Below are positions 21,901-33,352 of a stretch of DNA of 64,000 nt, piece after piece. Origin of the DNA: Campanula takesimana (taxonomy: Eukaryota; Streptophyta; Magnoliopsida; Asterales; Campanulaceae); the NCBI GenBank assembly GCA_026119855.1, contig JAOWBW010000440.1:62001-126000 (forward strand). Reading direction: 5' to 3'. A program made the position numbers and the translations under genes. The stretch's first letter is position 1. Each line of letters opens with the position of its first letter. The notes beneath the pieces were generated by a model. It did no database searches and was not told the origin of the DNA. It saw only the letters and a list, made by a program, of their open reading frames with translations.

Positions 21901-22964
21901 TTTGACAGCTATATGACAGAGATCGGATACACGAGGAGCCCATATGATTGTTGTGTGTATCATAACAAGTTGGTAGATGGGTCGTACATCTATTTGGTTC
22001 TATATGTTGATGATATGTTGATAGCAGCAGTCAAGAAGTCAGAGATTCAGAAACTGAAAGGTTGACTGGCCGCAGAGTTTGAGATGAAGGATTTGGGCAA
22101 CGCAAAGAAAATTCTGGGTATAGAGATCTATAGAGACAGAGCCAAATGAAAATTTTTCTTATCCCAGAAAAGGTTACATCAAGAAAGTTTTAGAAAGGTT
22201 TGGTATGTCGACAACTAAAGCTATAGATACTCCAAGTGCAGCAAATGCACAGTTGTCAGTTGCGTTTGGGCCCAAATTAGTTGAGGAGAAAGAGTATATG
22301 GCTCGAGTACCCTATGCTAGTGCAGTTGGTAGTTTGATGTATGCTATGGTGTGCACTAGGCCGGATCGTGCACAGGCAGTTAGTGTTGTTTGTCGGTTCA
22401 TGGGTAATCCGGGTAAGGAGCACTGACAGGCTGTGAAGCGGATCTTTAGGTACCTTCGGGGTACCAGTGACGTTGGTATCATCTATGGAGGTGGAGCAGA
22501 GTGTGCAGTAGAGGGGTTCTCAGATTCAGACTATTCAGGTGATGTTGATACAAGAAGATCGATGACCGGATATGTATTAACGCTTGGTGGATCAGTTGTC
22601 AGTTGGAAGGCTACTTTGCAGGCTACAGTGACGTTGTCTACAACAGAAAGCAAAATACATGGCATTGACAGAGTCCGCCAAGGAAGGAATATGGTTGAAG
22701 GGATTGATAAGCGACCTTGGGATACATCAGGATCAGGTTATTATTTGTTGCGATAGTTTGAGCGCAATTTGTTTGGCCAAGGATCAAGTTCATCATGAGA
22801 GGACCAAGCACATTGATGTCAGATATCACTTCCTAAGGGATGAGAAACGGGTAAAGGTGAAGAAGGTAGGGACGGCGAACAACCCTGCAGATATGTTCAC
22901 AAAACCCATGACGGGAAGCAAGTTCCAATATTGTTTGGACTTGCTGAATGTTCGCAGCTATTAG
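18943..22964 (+). pseudogene. gag-pol: Copia gag-pol polyprotein, multiply broken
   Basis: Starts at the ATG 18943 after the primer site. Domains in order: Gag; a CX2CX4HX4C knuckle (CNFCKEKDHWKFDC, about 19710); aspartic protease core LDSGAS (about 19872); integrase HHCC region (about 20264-20400) and catalytic core with SDCWGPS and RTDNG; RT with YVDDML (about 22003); RNase H ending at 22964. Breaks include a TAA at 20197, a one-base slip near 20757, a stop at 21168, further stops to 21350, a slip near 21727, a TGA at about 22064, stops near 22147 and 22426, and a slip near 22650. It cannot encode one polyprotein. Lineage Tork is suggested by the motifs and U5 sequence. Confidence 0.85.
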
Positions 22965-23030
22965 ATAGCAGAAGAGGCGAGCGGGGAGAAAAGGTTTGTT
23001 GTCATAGAGATTCAAAGTCAAGGTGGAGAT

Positions 23031-23723
23031 TGTTGGGTTAATGCCTTTGAATTTGGGACGCCAAGTTAAAGGATTAGACAACAGAAGATTTCATAATTCC
23101 AAGACGAGCACAGAAAATCAAAGCAGGGTCAAAAGGTCCGACCGGACATGGGGAAGGACTCGGCTGGACCAGGTAGGGTCCGGGCGCACATAGGTGAAGA
23201 CACGGGCGGACCAAGGCTTTGAGGAAAAATCGGAAATCTTACGTCGGAAATATTGCATGATAGAGAGGGGTGATCCGGCCGGACCAAAGCATGGAGTCCG
23301 ACCGGACCATGGTCAGTACCCGGCCGGACCAAGGCTCCAGAATCCAGATTCGTGCAGGTTTCAGCAGTTACGTAAAGGGAAGGTTTTCGACTCAGTTTTA
23401 GATTAGGAATCCAAGTTCCTAGCATACTTTAAGATAGATTTTACTGGTATAAATAGAGGCCATTAGTCTAGATCAAAGTAACTGATTTTATCTCAGATAA
23501 TTATTAGAGTGCTCAGAATAGGTCTGTAATTCTACGTTACACAGTTAGGAATTTTGTGATCAAAATTCGTGTAGCAGTAATAGTGAGATCTTGTAATCGT
23601 TTCTCCAGATTGATAATAATATTCTCTCCCCTCCCCGTGGACGTAACCAAGTTGGTGAACCACGTAAATTGGTGTTCTTGTGATTGCTTGCTTTTCTTAT
23701 CATGTCTTGTTATTGCTCTAACA
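23031..23723 (+). repeat. 3' LTR of the Copia element
   Basis: 693 bases, highly similar to 18149-18862 by eye, with an intact TATAAATAG at 23448-23456 and the U5 fold at 23636-23664. Confidence 0.9.
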
Positions 23724-24540
23724 AATTCCCCATTGTGTGCACAAAAATGAACAATTTCAACCCATTTTGTGATAAAAAAAAAAAATATCTTCATTTTGCT
23801 TAGCCCCTAAGCAAGTAACAATCCAATAGTTGAAGGGCCAAAATGTAACTTTAAGTTTCAAACAAGCTCTCAATCCATCCTATAAATAGAGAGTTCATCC
23901 TCTATCATTTCAAGAAGGAATTCTCCCTTAAAGTTACTCTCTGAAATTTTCTTCTCTTCGAAAATGAAGTAATTTTCTTTGTGACAAATTGTGGTTTACT
24001 TTAGATAATGGTAAACAACTACCAAGAGTAGTTTCCCTCTTATCTTTAGTCCCATTTAATCAAAAATACACAATGATCCATCCATGTTAAGTGAAATCTT
24101 AGAGTCCAAGATCTCTAAGTAAAGAAGAAAAGAGGCAAACTTGGGTCAATCAATTTAAGGTTTACCCCAAACTTGCTTAAGAATTAAATCTTTATTTTAT
24201 TGTCATCTTTAAATTATTCCTGTTGGATATTGGCATTGTTTATTTTCATGCTTATAAAAATGTAGTCTTTATATATATGATTGGACCCAAATACTTCCAT
24301 GATCCCAATTGTTTCATCTTACACTTTTGTAGTGTATTAAAATGATGAACTAAGTGGAGAGGAGTATTTATTATATTTATGTCATTTATATTTATGTCAT
24401 TTTACATTTATGTCATTTACATTTATGTCATTTATATTTAAGTCTTTAATTTTGGCTTGGTGATCCATTGCACATCTTGGAGAGAGACTTGTACCTTTAT
24501 TTGTTTATTATCATAATCTCTCTCTCTCTCTCTCTCTCTA

Positions 24541-24583
<43 letters not shown>

Positions 24584-25225
24584 TTATTAAATGTTCATAT
24601 ATTCCAAATTTTGTAGAGATTAACCTTATTTAGATTATAGGGTCTTAATCCTTACTCATCTAAGTTGTGGTTCTATCCAAGTAAAGGTATTATTGCTATT
24701 ATTCTCCGATGATTACTCAAACCATGGCCTTGACCTTTGTCTTGATTATACTTATATGGGTTTGATGCATAGGATGACCAAAGTTGTCCCTCTTGACTTT
24801 GCTAGCCTTTTCCATGGCTAAGTAAAAGTCGTCCCTAAAGAATACATTATTTTACTTGGATAATTTATCTCTTTTATTTAAAATATCAAAAAGGGGCATT
24901 AACATGCCTAGATTTTATTTCTAAAATCACCTTCTAAAATCAAAGCGGTTTCTCCCATTTTTAAAATACACACACACACACACTTGCACATTTTTTTGGT
25001 AAACAAACTTAGGGAGACTCGGTTTTTCCGAGGCGACTTGGGTGAACCGCGATAAGTTCTTCCCAAGACGTAACGTGACCTCCGAACTCACTTTCTCTAA
25101 TCTTTTCCGTTGAATTTGGGTTTAAAATTAAATTAACGTGGCGACTCCGTTTTTCTTGAACATAAAGTTCCTTATTTGATTCTCGAGGAGAAAAGTTTCT
25201 AGTTTTTTCCCGCGGGTATCTCACA
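23724..25225 (+). repeat. 3' LTR of the Tat-like element, second part
   Basis: Continues the LTR interrupted at 18148. Contains a promoter-like TATAAATAG at 23881, a TC/TA microsatellite at 24518-24580, a run of ATTTATGTCATTT repeats (24370-24440), and the 3' segment from 24755 that matches 1229-1684. Ends CTCACA at 25225; CACGT (25226-25230) would be the target duplication. Confidence 0.8.
23881..23889 (+). promoter_or_regulatory. TATA box of the Tat-like LTR
   Basis: TATAAATAG preceded by GC-poor sequence, in the expected middle position of the LTR; transcription start presumably about 30 bases downstream. Confidence 0.5.
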
Positions 25226-26246
25226 CACGTGTTCATCAATTAATCATGCTCTTTAGATTTAAGTTTCATTATAAAACAAGGATGGTACATTAGGCCTATA
25301 CTACTTCTCACGGTCAAGCAAGTATTATTTGTATTCTCATACTAATCATGGTCTATCTCTCGATGATCCATGAATTAGTAAGAATCCGTTAAGTTTTATA
25401 AAAGTCCACGTACTTTCCACTCAAGGAACATCCCTAGGCCATTAATCTACTCTCGTGATTAATAGAAACCCAGTTTACTTCATATGGATCCGCTAGTCAA
25501 GATTCTCCGCTAGGTACTTCTCTCGACTAACTGGAGTTCATACGAATCATGGATCTCATCATGGTCGTAGGCGTTTTAGTTACGATATGAATAAATTGTT
25601 TTAAGATGAAGAGAAAGAAAAATGAGCATGAATTAAAGTGATGAACATATGAGGCTGAGTTTCCAACCCCAAGTATATGGGGGATTACTCACAAGCCATT
25701 ATAATAATAAAATATGAATAAGACATGCAAATAAAGAGGAGGGAAGAAATACTTATTCAGATTTAATGAAGATAGAATGACTGAGAATAAACTCAATATA
25801 TTATTGCTTCAATCCTTACTCAAGAATACCTTTGATATTTTACTCAAAATCTGAGTATAATAATGTATTTGGATTTAAAATTTGCTAGAGTATAGTTACA
25901 ATAAAATCTAGATGTCTAAATCTGGTGAAAACATGCCATTATATAGGCCTTGGGTCAAGAGATGTGCCTATTCCCGGATGTCTCTTTGAAAAGGTGCCTT
26001 TTGAGAATTCTGAAAAATGTTGTAACAGGCTTGAAGTGGCCACTCCAGTTTGCATGTATGGCCACTCCAATCGGCCATGTCTTCTATTTTGCTTTCCCAC
26101 TCCAAATCTGACAAAAGGTCCCAAAATCTGCCCCTTAGAGAGTGGCCACTCCATATTGTATATGCCCACTCCGTTACTGTAATGAGTTGATTCTCCATTT
26201 TTAACATATCCAAATATTCCTTCTTGCTCCATATTGCTCCGTCCTT
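25226..26246. other. AT-rich DNA, possible minus-strand LTR relic
   Basis: No coding frame. The stretch 25930-26180 has a minus-strand TATATAA-type box (about 25938) and, upstream of it on that strand, several TGGCCACTCC units including the 12-base palindrome GAGTGGCCACTC (about 26142). This layout copies that of the LTRs elsewhere in the window, so an LTR relic is likely, but no ends could be defined. Confidence 0.35.
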
Positions 26247-26251
26247 TTCCC

Positions 26252-26866
26252 TGTTGGGTTGTGGAGATAAAACCTAAAAGGAAAAGGAAATTAAATTTGA
26301 GTCATATAAGGATTTAATGAGATTCCTTGTTTGACTAGGTTGGAATTTAATTTTCCTTAGGATTCTTTGTTTAAGTGGAATTAGGAATTTAATTATTCCG
26401 AGTTTCCTACTTAGTTTAGGTTTTGGACGTGTCGCCTATATAAACCAAGCGATGGCCATAAACATTGTGCACACACGAGAAAAATATCCAGAGAGAATCT
26501 GTGAGTCACAAAGAGAGCCAAGTGAGTGCTAGCCCTTGGGGGTGCCCTTAGGGGCATTCCATGGATGGGTTGAAGCATATCTAGGGTTTTATGTGTGATG
26601 AGAGTGTTTACATGGAGAGGTTATCTCCTTGCTATATAGAGCAGTAGGCTTTATTGTAAACAGACAGAGATTGTGATATTAGTGAAATACCCTGGCTTGG
26701 CAGTGCCCCCAGATGTAGTCATTGTTGTTGACGAACTGGGTTAACAAATATTGTGTTCTTTTCTTGTTGATTACTTTCATATTATTTGTATGCATGGTTG
26801 TTGTGTCTCACCATTATCATAATTGTATGGGCATGAACTGCACAGATATACCACAATTCTCCAACA
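26252..26866 (+). repeat. 5' LTR of the non-coding element
   Basis: 615 bases with a TATATAA box at 26437-26443 and the U5 fold CCCAG (26708-26712) / CTGGG (26736-26740). Confidence 0.9.
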
Positions 26867-27339
26867 ACTGGTATCAGAGCTTCCGGTTAGGAAGATCAGG
26901 GCTGTCCGAGTTGATTGAATGTGGCTGCACGAACACAGATCAGAATTAGGGGCTGCAGAAATTCTTTTGATTTTATGATTACTAAGACCAAATAGGATCA
27001 AGGTTTCATAAATTCAGATGGATTTGGGACTGCAGGTATTCAGATCAAGGTTGCAGGTATCATAATCATAGAAGGACATGGATCCAAGATTAGGGTTGCA
27101 GAATCTGGTTGTTGCTAGGGTTTAGATGGATCTAGACGGATCGTGTTATTAAGGATTTGTGGTTCAGTGATAATGGGCGGAAATTGATCAACAGAGAAAT
27201 TCGTTGGTGCGAATTTGGGCAACAGATTTGGATTATGAAAGTTGCAAGAGAGAAAGATTCAAGTTTTCCAGACTTTGATAGATGATTGATCGCATAGGTG
27301 TGTAGATCATATGGAATCACAGGCAATAGGCATACGAGG

Positions 27340-27480
27340 TACGTGCAGCAGATGTGCATCATTCGTGCAGAATTCGTGCAATGCACGTGCAGATTTCGTG
27401 CAGATTCCGTGCAACGCACATGCAGATTTTGTGCAGAAGACATGCAGAGAGCGTGCAGAAGGGTACAGAATATGTAGATA
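27340..27480 (+). repeat. Short CGTGCAG(A/T)T repeats
   Basis: About ten degenerate units of CGTGCAGATTT or TGTGCAGAAG type in 140 bases inside the non-coding element. The minus strand stays open here by chance (27132-27527). Confidence 0.6.
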
Positions 27481-28174
27481 AAGAGTATAGGGTATGCAGA
27501 AGTTGCTAGATGTGCAGGAGAATTCAAAGGTGCATGGAAGAGATACTTAATTGGCCATTAAGCAGCTAGGAGGAAGGTTGTGTGGTCGCCTTCGGCTGTG
27601 AGATGTGGAGAATAGCGGTGGTAGCTAACTTGGTAGCTCGTGAGGCAGATGATGTTGTACACCACATACAACATGTTTCGCATGGGTTGTTTCCTGGAAT
27701 GCGAGGATGGCGGGGGCCGAGATCGCCATGGTGGGAGAAATTTCGCCAGGAATGGTATGTTGGTAGAAAGTTGTGAGAAGGCTAACGCTAGCGAGAGAGA
27801 GACAACTTGACCAACATGAGCGTTATCCAGAATCAGTTGCAGATAGGTTGCCTTGGTACACAGAAAGACCAAGACTGTGAAGGCACGCGATCGCATAGGG
27901 GTTCGTGGATAGAAACAAGGAATAGACGAGCAGAGATAATTGCATGGAGGATCACTTTGAGAAGTGAAGATTCAGGGCAAGAGAAGTTTCCGGCAGTTAT
28001 ATTGAAGACCTACGCTTCGCTTCAACTCGTTTGTGTGGGCTTTGGTGAGCCTAGTGATGAGACTTTTAGCAAAAGTCGAATGTAGTGGTGACAATGTGTG
28101 AATAGTTATTCTTGGGTGGGAGTTTTAACGGAGATGGTAGTCACGTGATTTAGTTTAGTCTCCAGGTGGGAGAT

Positions 28175-28788
28175 TGTTGGGTTGTGAGACAAAACCTAGA
28201 AGGAAAAGGAAATTAAATTTGAGTCATATAAGGATTTAATGAGATTCCTTGTTTGACTAGGTTGGAATTTAATTTTCCTTGGGATTCCTTGTTTAAGTAG
28301 AATTAGGAATTTAATTATTTCGGGTTTCCTACTTAGTTTAGGTTTTGGACGTGTTGCCTATATAAACCAAGTGATGGCCATAAACATTGTGCACACACGA
28401 GAAAAATAGCCAGAGAGAACCTGTGAGTCACAAAGAGAGCCAAGTGAGTGCTAGCCCTTGGGGGTGCCCTTAGGTGCATTCCATGGATGGGTTGAAGCAT
28501 ATCTAGGGTTTTATATGTGATGAGAGTGTTTACATAGAGAAGTTATCTCCTTGCTATATAGAGCAGTAGACTTTATTGTAAACAGACACAGATTGTGATA
28601 TTAGTGAAATACCCTGGCTTGGCAGTGCCCCCAGATGTAGTCATTGTTGTTGACGAACTGGGTTAACAAATATTGTGTTCTTTTCTTGTTGATTACTTTC
28701 ATATTATTCGTATGCATGGTTGTTGTGTCTCACCATTATCAGAATTGTATGGGCATGAACTGCACAGATATACCACAATTCCCCAACA
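28175..28788 (+). repeat. 3' LTR of the non-coding element
   Basis: 614 bases; same landmarks as the 5' LTR, U5 fold at 28630-28662. Confidence 0.9.
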
Positions 28789-28793
28789 TTCCC

Positions 28794-29040
28794 AAGTCAT
28801 GTTCCATGCCATTTTTTACTCCAAAATATGTACTTAAAACCTGTTCAAAACAACATTCTACCACCAAACACATTATATCCGCGTAAAGAAATAAAATAAG
28901 CTAAATTTAAACTAAATGTAACTAATATTGGGATAAAATGACAATTAAATTATACTATTTAATACTATAAACGGCTATAAAATAGCCATTAACATGCTTC
29001 TTATCACATGTGTTCATGTAAGGAGCAATTACAACGTACG
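28794..29040. other. AT-rich stretch without recognisable features
   Basis: Continues the sequence into which the 26252-28788 element inserted. No frame or repeat seen. Confidence 0.5.
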
Positions 29041-30352
29041 AGCAGAAGGATGGAGACCGTATTTATATGACTATTGGATCTGTCTGCGAGGTAGTTGGCA
29101 TGGGCTCCGTAAAGGTAAGAACTTCGGGTGATAAATCTCTCACATTGAACATGGTGAGACATGTTCCATAAGTAGCAAAAAATATGATATCGCTTAGTCG
29201 GTTGGACAAGAAGGGATACAGTTTTAAAGGTGAAGGTGGAGTTTTAGATGTCTGCAAAGGCTTAGATGTGATTCTGAAGGGCGCGAGAAAAGGTTCCTTG
29301 TATATCCTCGAAGGTTCTGAGATGGGTGAGGGTGTTGACAAAAAGGTAGAGCAGCGTTTTACTCTAGACGGGAGTGAACTGGGCAAGCCATGGCTAGAAG
29401 ATCAACACACACCATTTTTATCTGTCATGGTTGGCAAGATCCAATGTCAACTAGATGGGCCATATCTGAATGACTGTTAGTTGCTCGTTGGGGAAATTCT
29501 GAGTGCCCGTAGGTGCACGTCTGGGTGTCCGTAGGATACATGCATACAAAATATCTAATTGTCTAGAGGACAAGATTCTTTGTCTGGTGAGGAAAATTCT
29601 GAGTATCTTGAAGATACAACTGAGGCTAGCGAAAAATCATGTTGTCCGGAGGACAAATCTAGTATCTTTGCCAAAAGACAGAATAAGGCAAAGGTTAAAA
29701 AATCTGTTCTGGTACGAAAGATGCAGCTCAAGGTGGAGATGTGCTATGTTCGTCGTCTTTTTGTTGCCATGGAGGATTCAAAGTCAAGTTGGAGATTGTT
29801 TGGATTAGGTGTCTTTGAATCAAAGAGGTTTCATATTGGAATAAGAATTAAGAACTTATTCAAAAATAAGGATTGTGGTTTCCTTATAGAATAGAGTTTC
29901 TTTCTCTCCAAGAATTATGATTCCTTATTTCCAAAGGTTTTGGTATTTATGTGACAATAAATACAACCCTCCCCCTAGCACAATAATTAACTTGTCAACT
30001 AGAACTAGAACTAGAGAGTAGTTCAAGAATTTGGACAGAAGTTCAAAATTTGTAATTCTAGATCTAGGGTTTACACGGTCAATAATTCATACAACTAGAT
30101 TAGTGAGATTTGTATTTGTAGAAAACTAGATTTCCTGGTTTCTAGGTTTTCTTTTCTGGATCTCTTGCGTTTCCTGGTTCACAAAATTGATCATTTGTAA
30201 TCTATTCTTGGATCTCCGTATTAATAATATTTTTCTCCCTTTGCCCGTGGATGTAGCCAATAGGTTGTTGGTGAACCACGTAAAATCTATGTTCTTATTT
30301 ATCGATTTGCGTTCATTATAATCTGCTATCTCTTAGGCCTGATTTACTAACA
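29041..30352 (+). mobile_element. Copia remnant with 3' LTR, internally deleted
   Basis: 29041-29345 translates to the region between protease and integrase of Copia polyproteins (EVVGMGSVKVR, LTLNMVRHVP, MISLSRLDKKGYSFKG), similar to the matching part of the 18149 element and broken by a TAA near 29171. Integrase, RT and RNase H are missing; 29500-29790 is a degenerate frame of unknown origin. A purine tract CAAGTTGGAGAT precedes an LTR at 29797-30352 (TGTTTGGATTAGG...TTTACTAACA) with the U5 fold at 30246-30280. The 5' end is not visible. Confidence 0.7.
30246..30280 (+). ncRNA. U5 two-stem fold, Copia family 2
   Basis: CGTGG (30246-30250) pairs with CCACG (30276-30280); inner CCAA pairs with TTGG around a longer loop. 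Same ATGTAG and TGAA joints as the other families. Confidence 0.6.
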
Positions 30353-31930
30353 CGGCTGAAGCTCAGAAGTTCACTCCAGCTGGTTTGCATTCAGTTCTAG
30401 TGGAGGTTGCATTTTCCTTGGGAAAAGCATCATCAGACTTGGATAAATTTAATGGGCTATTCAGATTGCAAATGGTGAAGGGTTGGGCAACTTCAGATAA
30501 TCCCCCCTAGTTAATGTACATGAAAAAAATAGACGATATCCAAGATGACAATCAACTTAACTTGAATTCGGAAAATTATCTATAATTATGAGAGAGGGGG
30601 TTGTCTGCAAGGTTCGGGAGACACAAGATTCTAATGCGACATGCTTACTTCCCCTTATAACTCGTACGCCGAATCTTAAATACTATAATATTGAGTTTAT
30701 TACCCAAAAAACTTAAATTTAGCTCTTACTATTAGGGAAAAATGTGATTTTGAACCTGAACCTCATTCGGCATTTGAAGAAGCTACTCTTTATGGAGGTA
30801 TGTTTGGAAGAGTTCATGTTGATCTTTAGGCTCCAATGACTGATAGAGGAAATTTGGAAGATTATTACGATGAAGACGACGATTTTCAACCAGTTAAAAA
30901 GGAAAATGAGGAAAATGTACTTCTAAAACTAGAGCAAAGAATAATAAGCCTAAGATGCCTTAGAATAATAAAAAGCAATTTGATTGACATTCTTTCTTTC
31001 TTTCTTTCCATTTTTTTTTTTTTTTGTGATGGTTTAGGCCTAGTCCCCCATCACTTCTTTGTAGTTTTTGTTTCATTTTAATAAAATTTTAGAGGGCATT
31101 GCTCTTTTCGTTATAAGAAAAATCTTAATATGTATAAACAATTCTAACACTACAAGTATTTTAGAAATGAGAGAGTCGTATTTGCTTTTGCCGCTTTGGT
31201 TATAAGTCTTTAATTTAACTTCTTTAATTAGTTAATCGGCCATGTATGATTTACGTTGAAATTGAATTGATACTACTGTAATTGATGCAGTTTAGAATGA
31301 TGGTACAAGCGGGCAGTAATGTACAAGCAGTTCAAGCAGAAGAGCAGCTATTTTTAATTAGTATTTTCTTATTTTGATTTTATTTATTATTAAGGTTAAT
31401 TTAGTAATATGATAAATTATGGTTTTATTTAGGTAGTGCTTGGTCAACAAGTTTAGTTATTCTAGAAAGTTCTTAGTCAACAAGTTAATGAGTCTATTTA
31501 TTATTTTGTATTGTAATAGTTTTAGGGGACTTTGATTTTGATTAATAAAAAAAAGTAATTTGCTATGTGAGATTATTGAGGGTTTCAATCCCATCTTGTT
31601 TCAATTCCGTTCGGTCTTAATCTCATAGCCTCTGTTTTGCCACCAGTAACTAAATTAATACACTTGCATGTGTTCCAAGGTCATCCCAAACATATAGTAT
31701 CATTTGGTTTTTATGCTCAATATAAGTGGACTTGATTAAGTATTAAAGTCAATTTAATAGTATTAGTGAAAGATTACAAATTATTAATTATAAATTAGTT
31801 AATAATTTATTTCGTAAGTCCCACTGTCAAACATCAAACTCACAACCTTTTCCACTCGTAAAAAATTTAAGTGACGGAGAAAAAAATATCATGGACAGAG
31901 AGAGTATACATTACGTGAAAATTTGAGAAA
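30353..31930. other. AT-rich region, weak relics only
   Basis: 30353-30480 and 30750-30960 read as short protein-like stretches with stops (for example GNLEDYYDEDDDF) that I cannot assign. 31380-31660 (TATTTATTATTAAGG..., TTGATTAATAAAA) resembles the end of a plant gypsy LTR but no boundary or partner is seen. A TTTC/T-rich run lies at 30985-31025. Confidence 0.3.
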
Positions 31931-31937
31931 AACAGGT

Positions 31938-32300
31938 TTTACGCTAAGTTAGCGTAAAACGCCTTTTTAAAGATGGCGCGGTGGCATTTTTGTTATAAAC
32001 CGAAAGTTGTTCGGCGATGATTGTAAGTGCCAGTGTTTGTGTTAAAAAGTGTCAGCCATGTTACACTGGAATTTATTAACACTATCACTGGCACTTTTGA
32101 TAAGTGTCAGTATCAATGTTTATAAGTGTCAGTGTAATGGCTGACACTTTTAAACGCTGACACTTTTGAAAAGTAGTGCCAATGACAATGTTTTTAAACG
32201 TCAGTCAAAATGACAGGCACTTTAAAGTATTCACACTGGCATTTACGATGCTTGTCAGTATTTACAAAAAGTCCACTGCTTGTTTTAAAAAACAAGCGCC
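31938..32300. mobile_element. CACTA-like subterminal repeats (degenerate)
   Basis: Many copies of GTGTCAG / CTGACAC in both orientations with AAAAGTGTCAGCC...GGCTGACACTTTT forming an inverted repeat (about 32044-32068 with 32129-32151). On the minus strand the series can be read from CACTACTTTTCAAAAGTGTC (about 32180 leftwards), which resembles a CACTA transposon end. A 23-base perfect palindrome with a 1-base centre, TTTTACGCTAAGTTAGCG..., starts at about 31938. No transposase and no second end found. Confidence 0.4.
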
Positions 32301-32642
32301 AGCAGCATGTTTGGAAAAACACATTTATCATTTGCTTAAGGTAAAACACATTTTTCACAAGACCAACTCATACATTACAATTTAATTTTTAAATAGAATA
32401 TAAAACGCTTAGTTGAGTATATACAACGCTAAGTTACCTTTAATTACGTCCACAGTTCAAGTTTACTTATGCTATGTATAGTACTGCAGTTTAAAAAAAA
32501 CAAATAGAGTCCTAACGGAATAAAATTATAAAAAATTATTACCTACCTGATTATTATTGGACTAGGAAACATAACCTAAGTAGCCTACCTGCGTACCTTT
32601 GTAATTGTTCTTTCTTGTGGAATACCGTGTACCTTTTTCATT

Positions 32643-33228
32643 TTAGGCTGCTTGTTGAAGTCTCGTTCGTTCAGGACGAGTTCAAGGTGTGCTTGTTCAA
32701 GACAAGGCTTAGCTCGTTCAGGATGAGTTCAAGTTTTGCTTGTTCAAGACAATGCTCAGCTCGTTCGGGACGAGTTCACGGTTTGCTTGTTCAAGACAAG
32801 GCTTAGCTCGTTCAGGACGAGTTCAAGTTTTGCTTGTTCAAGACAAGGCTTAGCTCGTTCAGGACGAGTTCAGGGTTTGCTTGTTCAAGACAAGGCTTGG
32901 ATCGTTCAAGACGAGTTCAAGTTTTGCTTGTTCAAGACAAGGCTTAGCTCGTTCAGGACGAGTTCACGGTTTGCTTGTTCAAGACAAGGCTTAGATCGTT
33001 CAAGACGAGTTCAAGTTTTGCTTGTTCAAGAAAAGGCTTAGCTCGTTCAGGACGAGTTCACGGTTTGCTTGTTCAAGACAAGGCTTAGATCGTTCAAGAC
33101 GAGTTCAAGTTTTGCTTGTTCAAGACAAGGCTTAGATCGTCCAGGACGAGTTCAGGGTTTGCTTGTTCAAGACAAGGCTTAGCTCGTTCAGGACGAGTTC
33201 AAGTTTTGCTTGTTCAGGACAAGGCTTA
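32643..33228. repeat. 47-bp tandem array, about 12 copies
   Basis: GCTTGTTCAAGACAAGGCTT recurs every 47 bases (32691, 32738, 32785 and so on) alternating with CTCGTTCAGGACGAGTTCA. Since 47 is not a multiple of three, the plus-strand open frame reads the unit in all three frames as a 47-residue super-repeat, which argues against coding. It borders the 3' side of the minus-strand Tat element and may belong to its untranslated 3' region. Confidence 0.95.
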
Positions 33229-33352
33229 CCGTAAAAATTCATACATTGAAATAAACGAATTCCGGCATGATTTCAATATATAAACGATCTGATACAGGAA
33301 TCAAGTGCCCGAAAAAGGCTATCCTTGGAAATCATACATAACGAGGACATAT

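Larger units (their letters stand above)
18149..23723 (+). mobile_element. Ty1/copia element (Tork-like), decayed
   Basis: 5.6 kb element with LTRs 18149-18862 and 23031-23723, both TGTTGGGTTAATGCC...CTCTAACA. A tRNA-iMet type primer site TGGTATCAGAGC lies at 18865 and a purine tract AAGGTGGAGAT before 23031. Flanks AATGC (18144-18148) and AATTC (23724-23728) look like a target duplication with one change. Gene order gag, protease, integrase, RT, RNase H identifies Ty1/copia. It sits within the 3' LTR of the outer Tat-like element and is therefore younger. Confidence 0.9.
1229..25225 (+). mobile_element. Non-autonomous Tat/Ogre-like gypsy element (interrupted)
   Basis: An outer element whose ends are two homologous LTR parts: 1229-1684 matches 24755-25225, both ending in CTCACA. 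Inside follow an Arg-type primer site, a leader, minisatellites, a gag-like frame, 3' hairpins, a purine tract and the 3' LTR. No protease, RT, RNase H or integrase is present. It is interrupted three times: a Copia LTR at its left, a solo LTR at 1926-5029 and a Copia at 18149-23723. Its interior (5297-15420) is duplicated in tandem. A relative on the other strand at 52792-63044 has the same order of parts with a single interior copy, which shows the duplication is derived. Confidence 0.75.
26252..28788 (+). mobile_element. Non-coding LTR retrotransposon, 2.5 kb, TSD TTCCC
   Basis: Two LTRs, 26252-26866 and 28175-28788, only a few percent different, start TGTTGGGTTGTG and end CCCCAACA or CTCCAACA. 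Perfect TTCCC duplications flank it (26247-26251, 28789-28793). A primer site TGGTATCAGAGC stands at 26869 and a purine tract CCAGGTGGGAGAT before the 3' LTR. The 1.3 kb interior has no gag, protease, RT or integrase similarity I can see; it includes a stretch (27340-27480) rich in CGTGCAG repeats. It must rely on proteins of a Copia helper; the Copia at 63045 shares its U5 fold. Confidence 0.9.

Noticed and set aside
24518..24580. TC/TA microsatellite and other simple repeats (1426-1441, 40840-40945, 53029-53045, 9969-9989)
   Set aside because: Ordinary simple repeats; noted only as landmarks.
27132..27896. Minus-strand frames of 131 and 112 codons in the non-coding LTR element
   Set aside because: Composition driven (CTGCACG repeats); no domain and opposite to the element's orientation.
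32615..33041. Plus-strand frames with a repeated CLFKTRLSSFR / FACSRQ / LLVQDKA pattern
   Set aside because: Created by reading a 47-bp tandem repeat successively in three frames; no start context, no conserved copy elsewhere.
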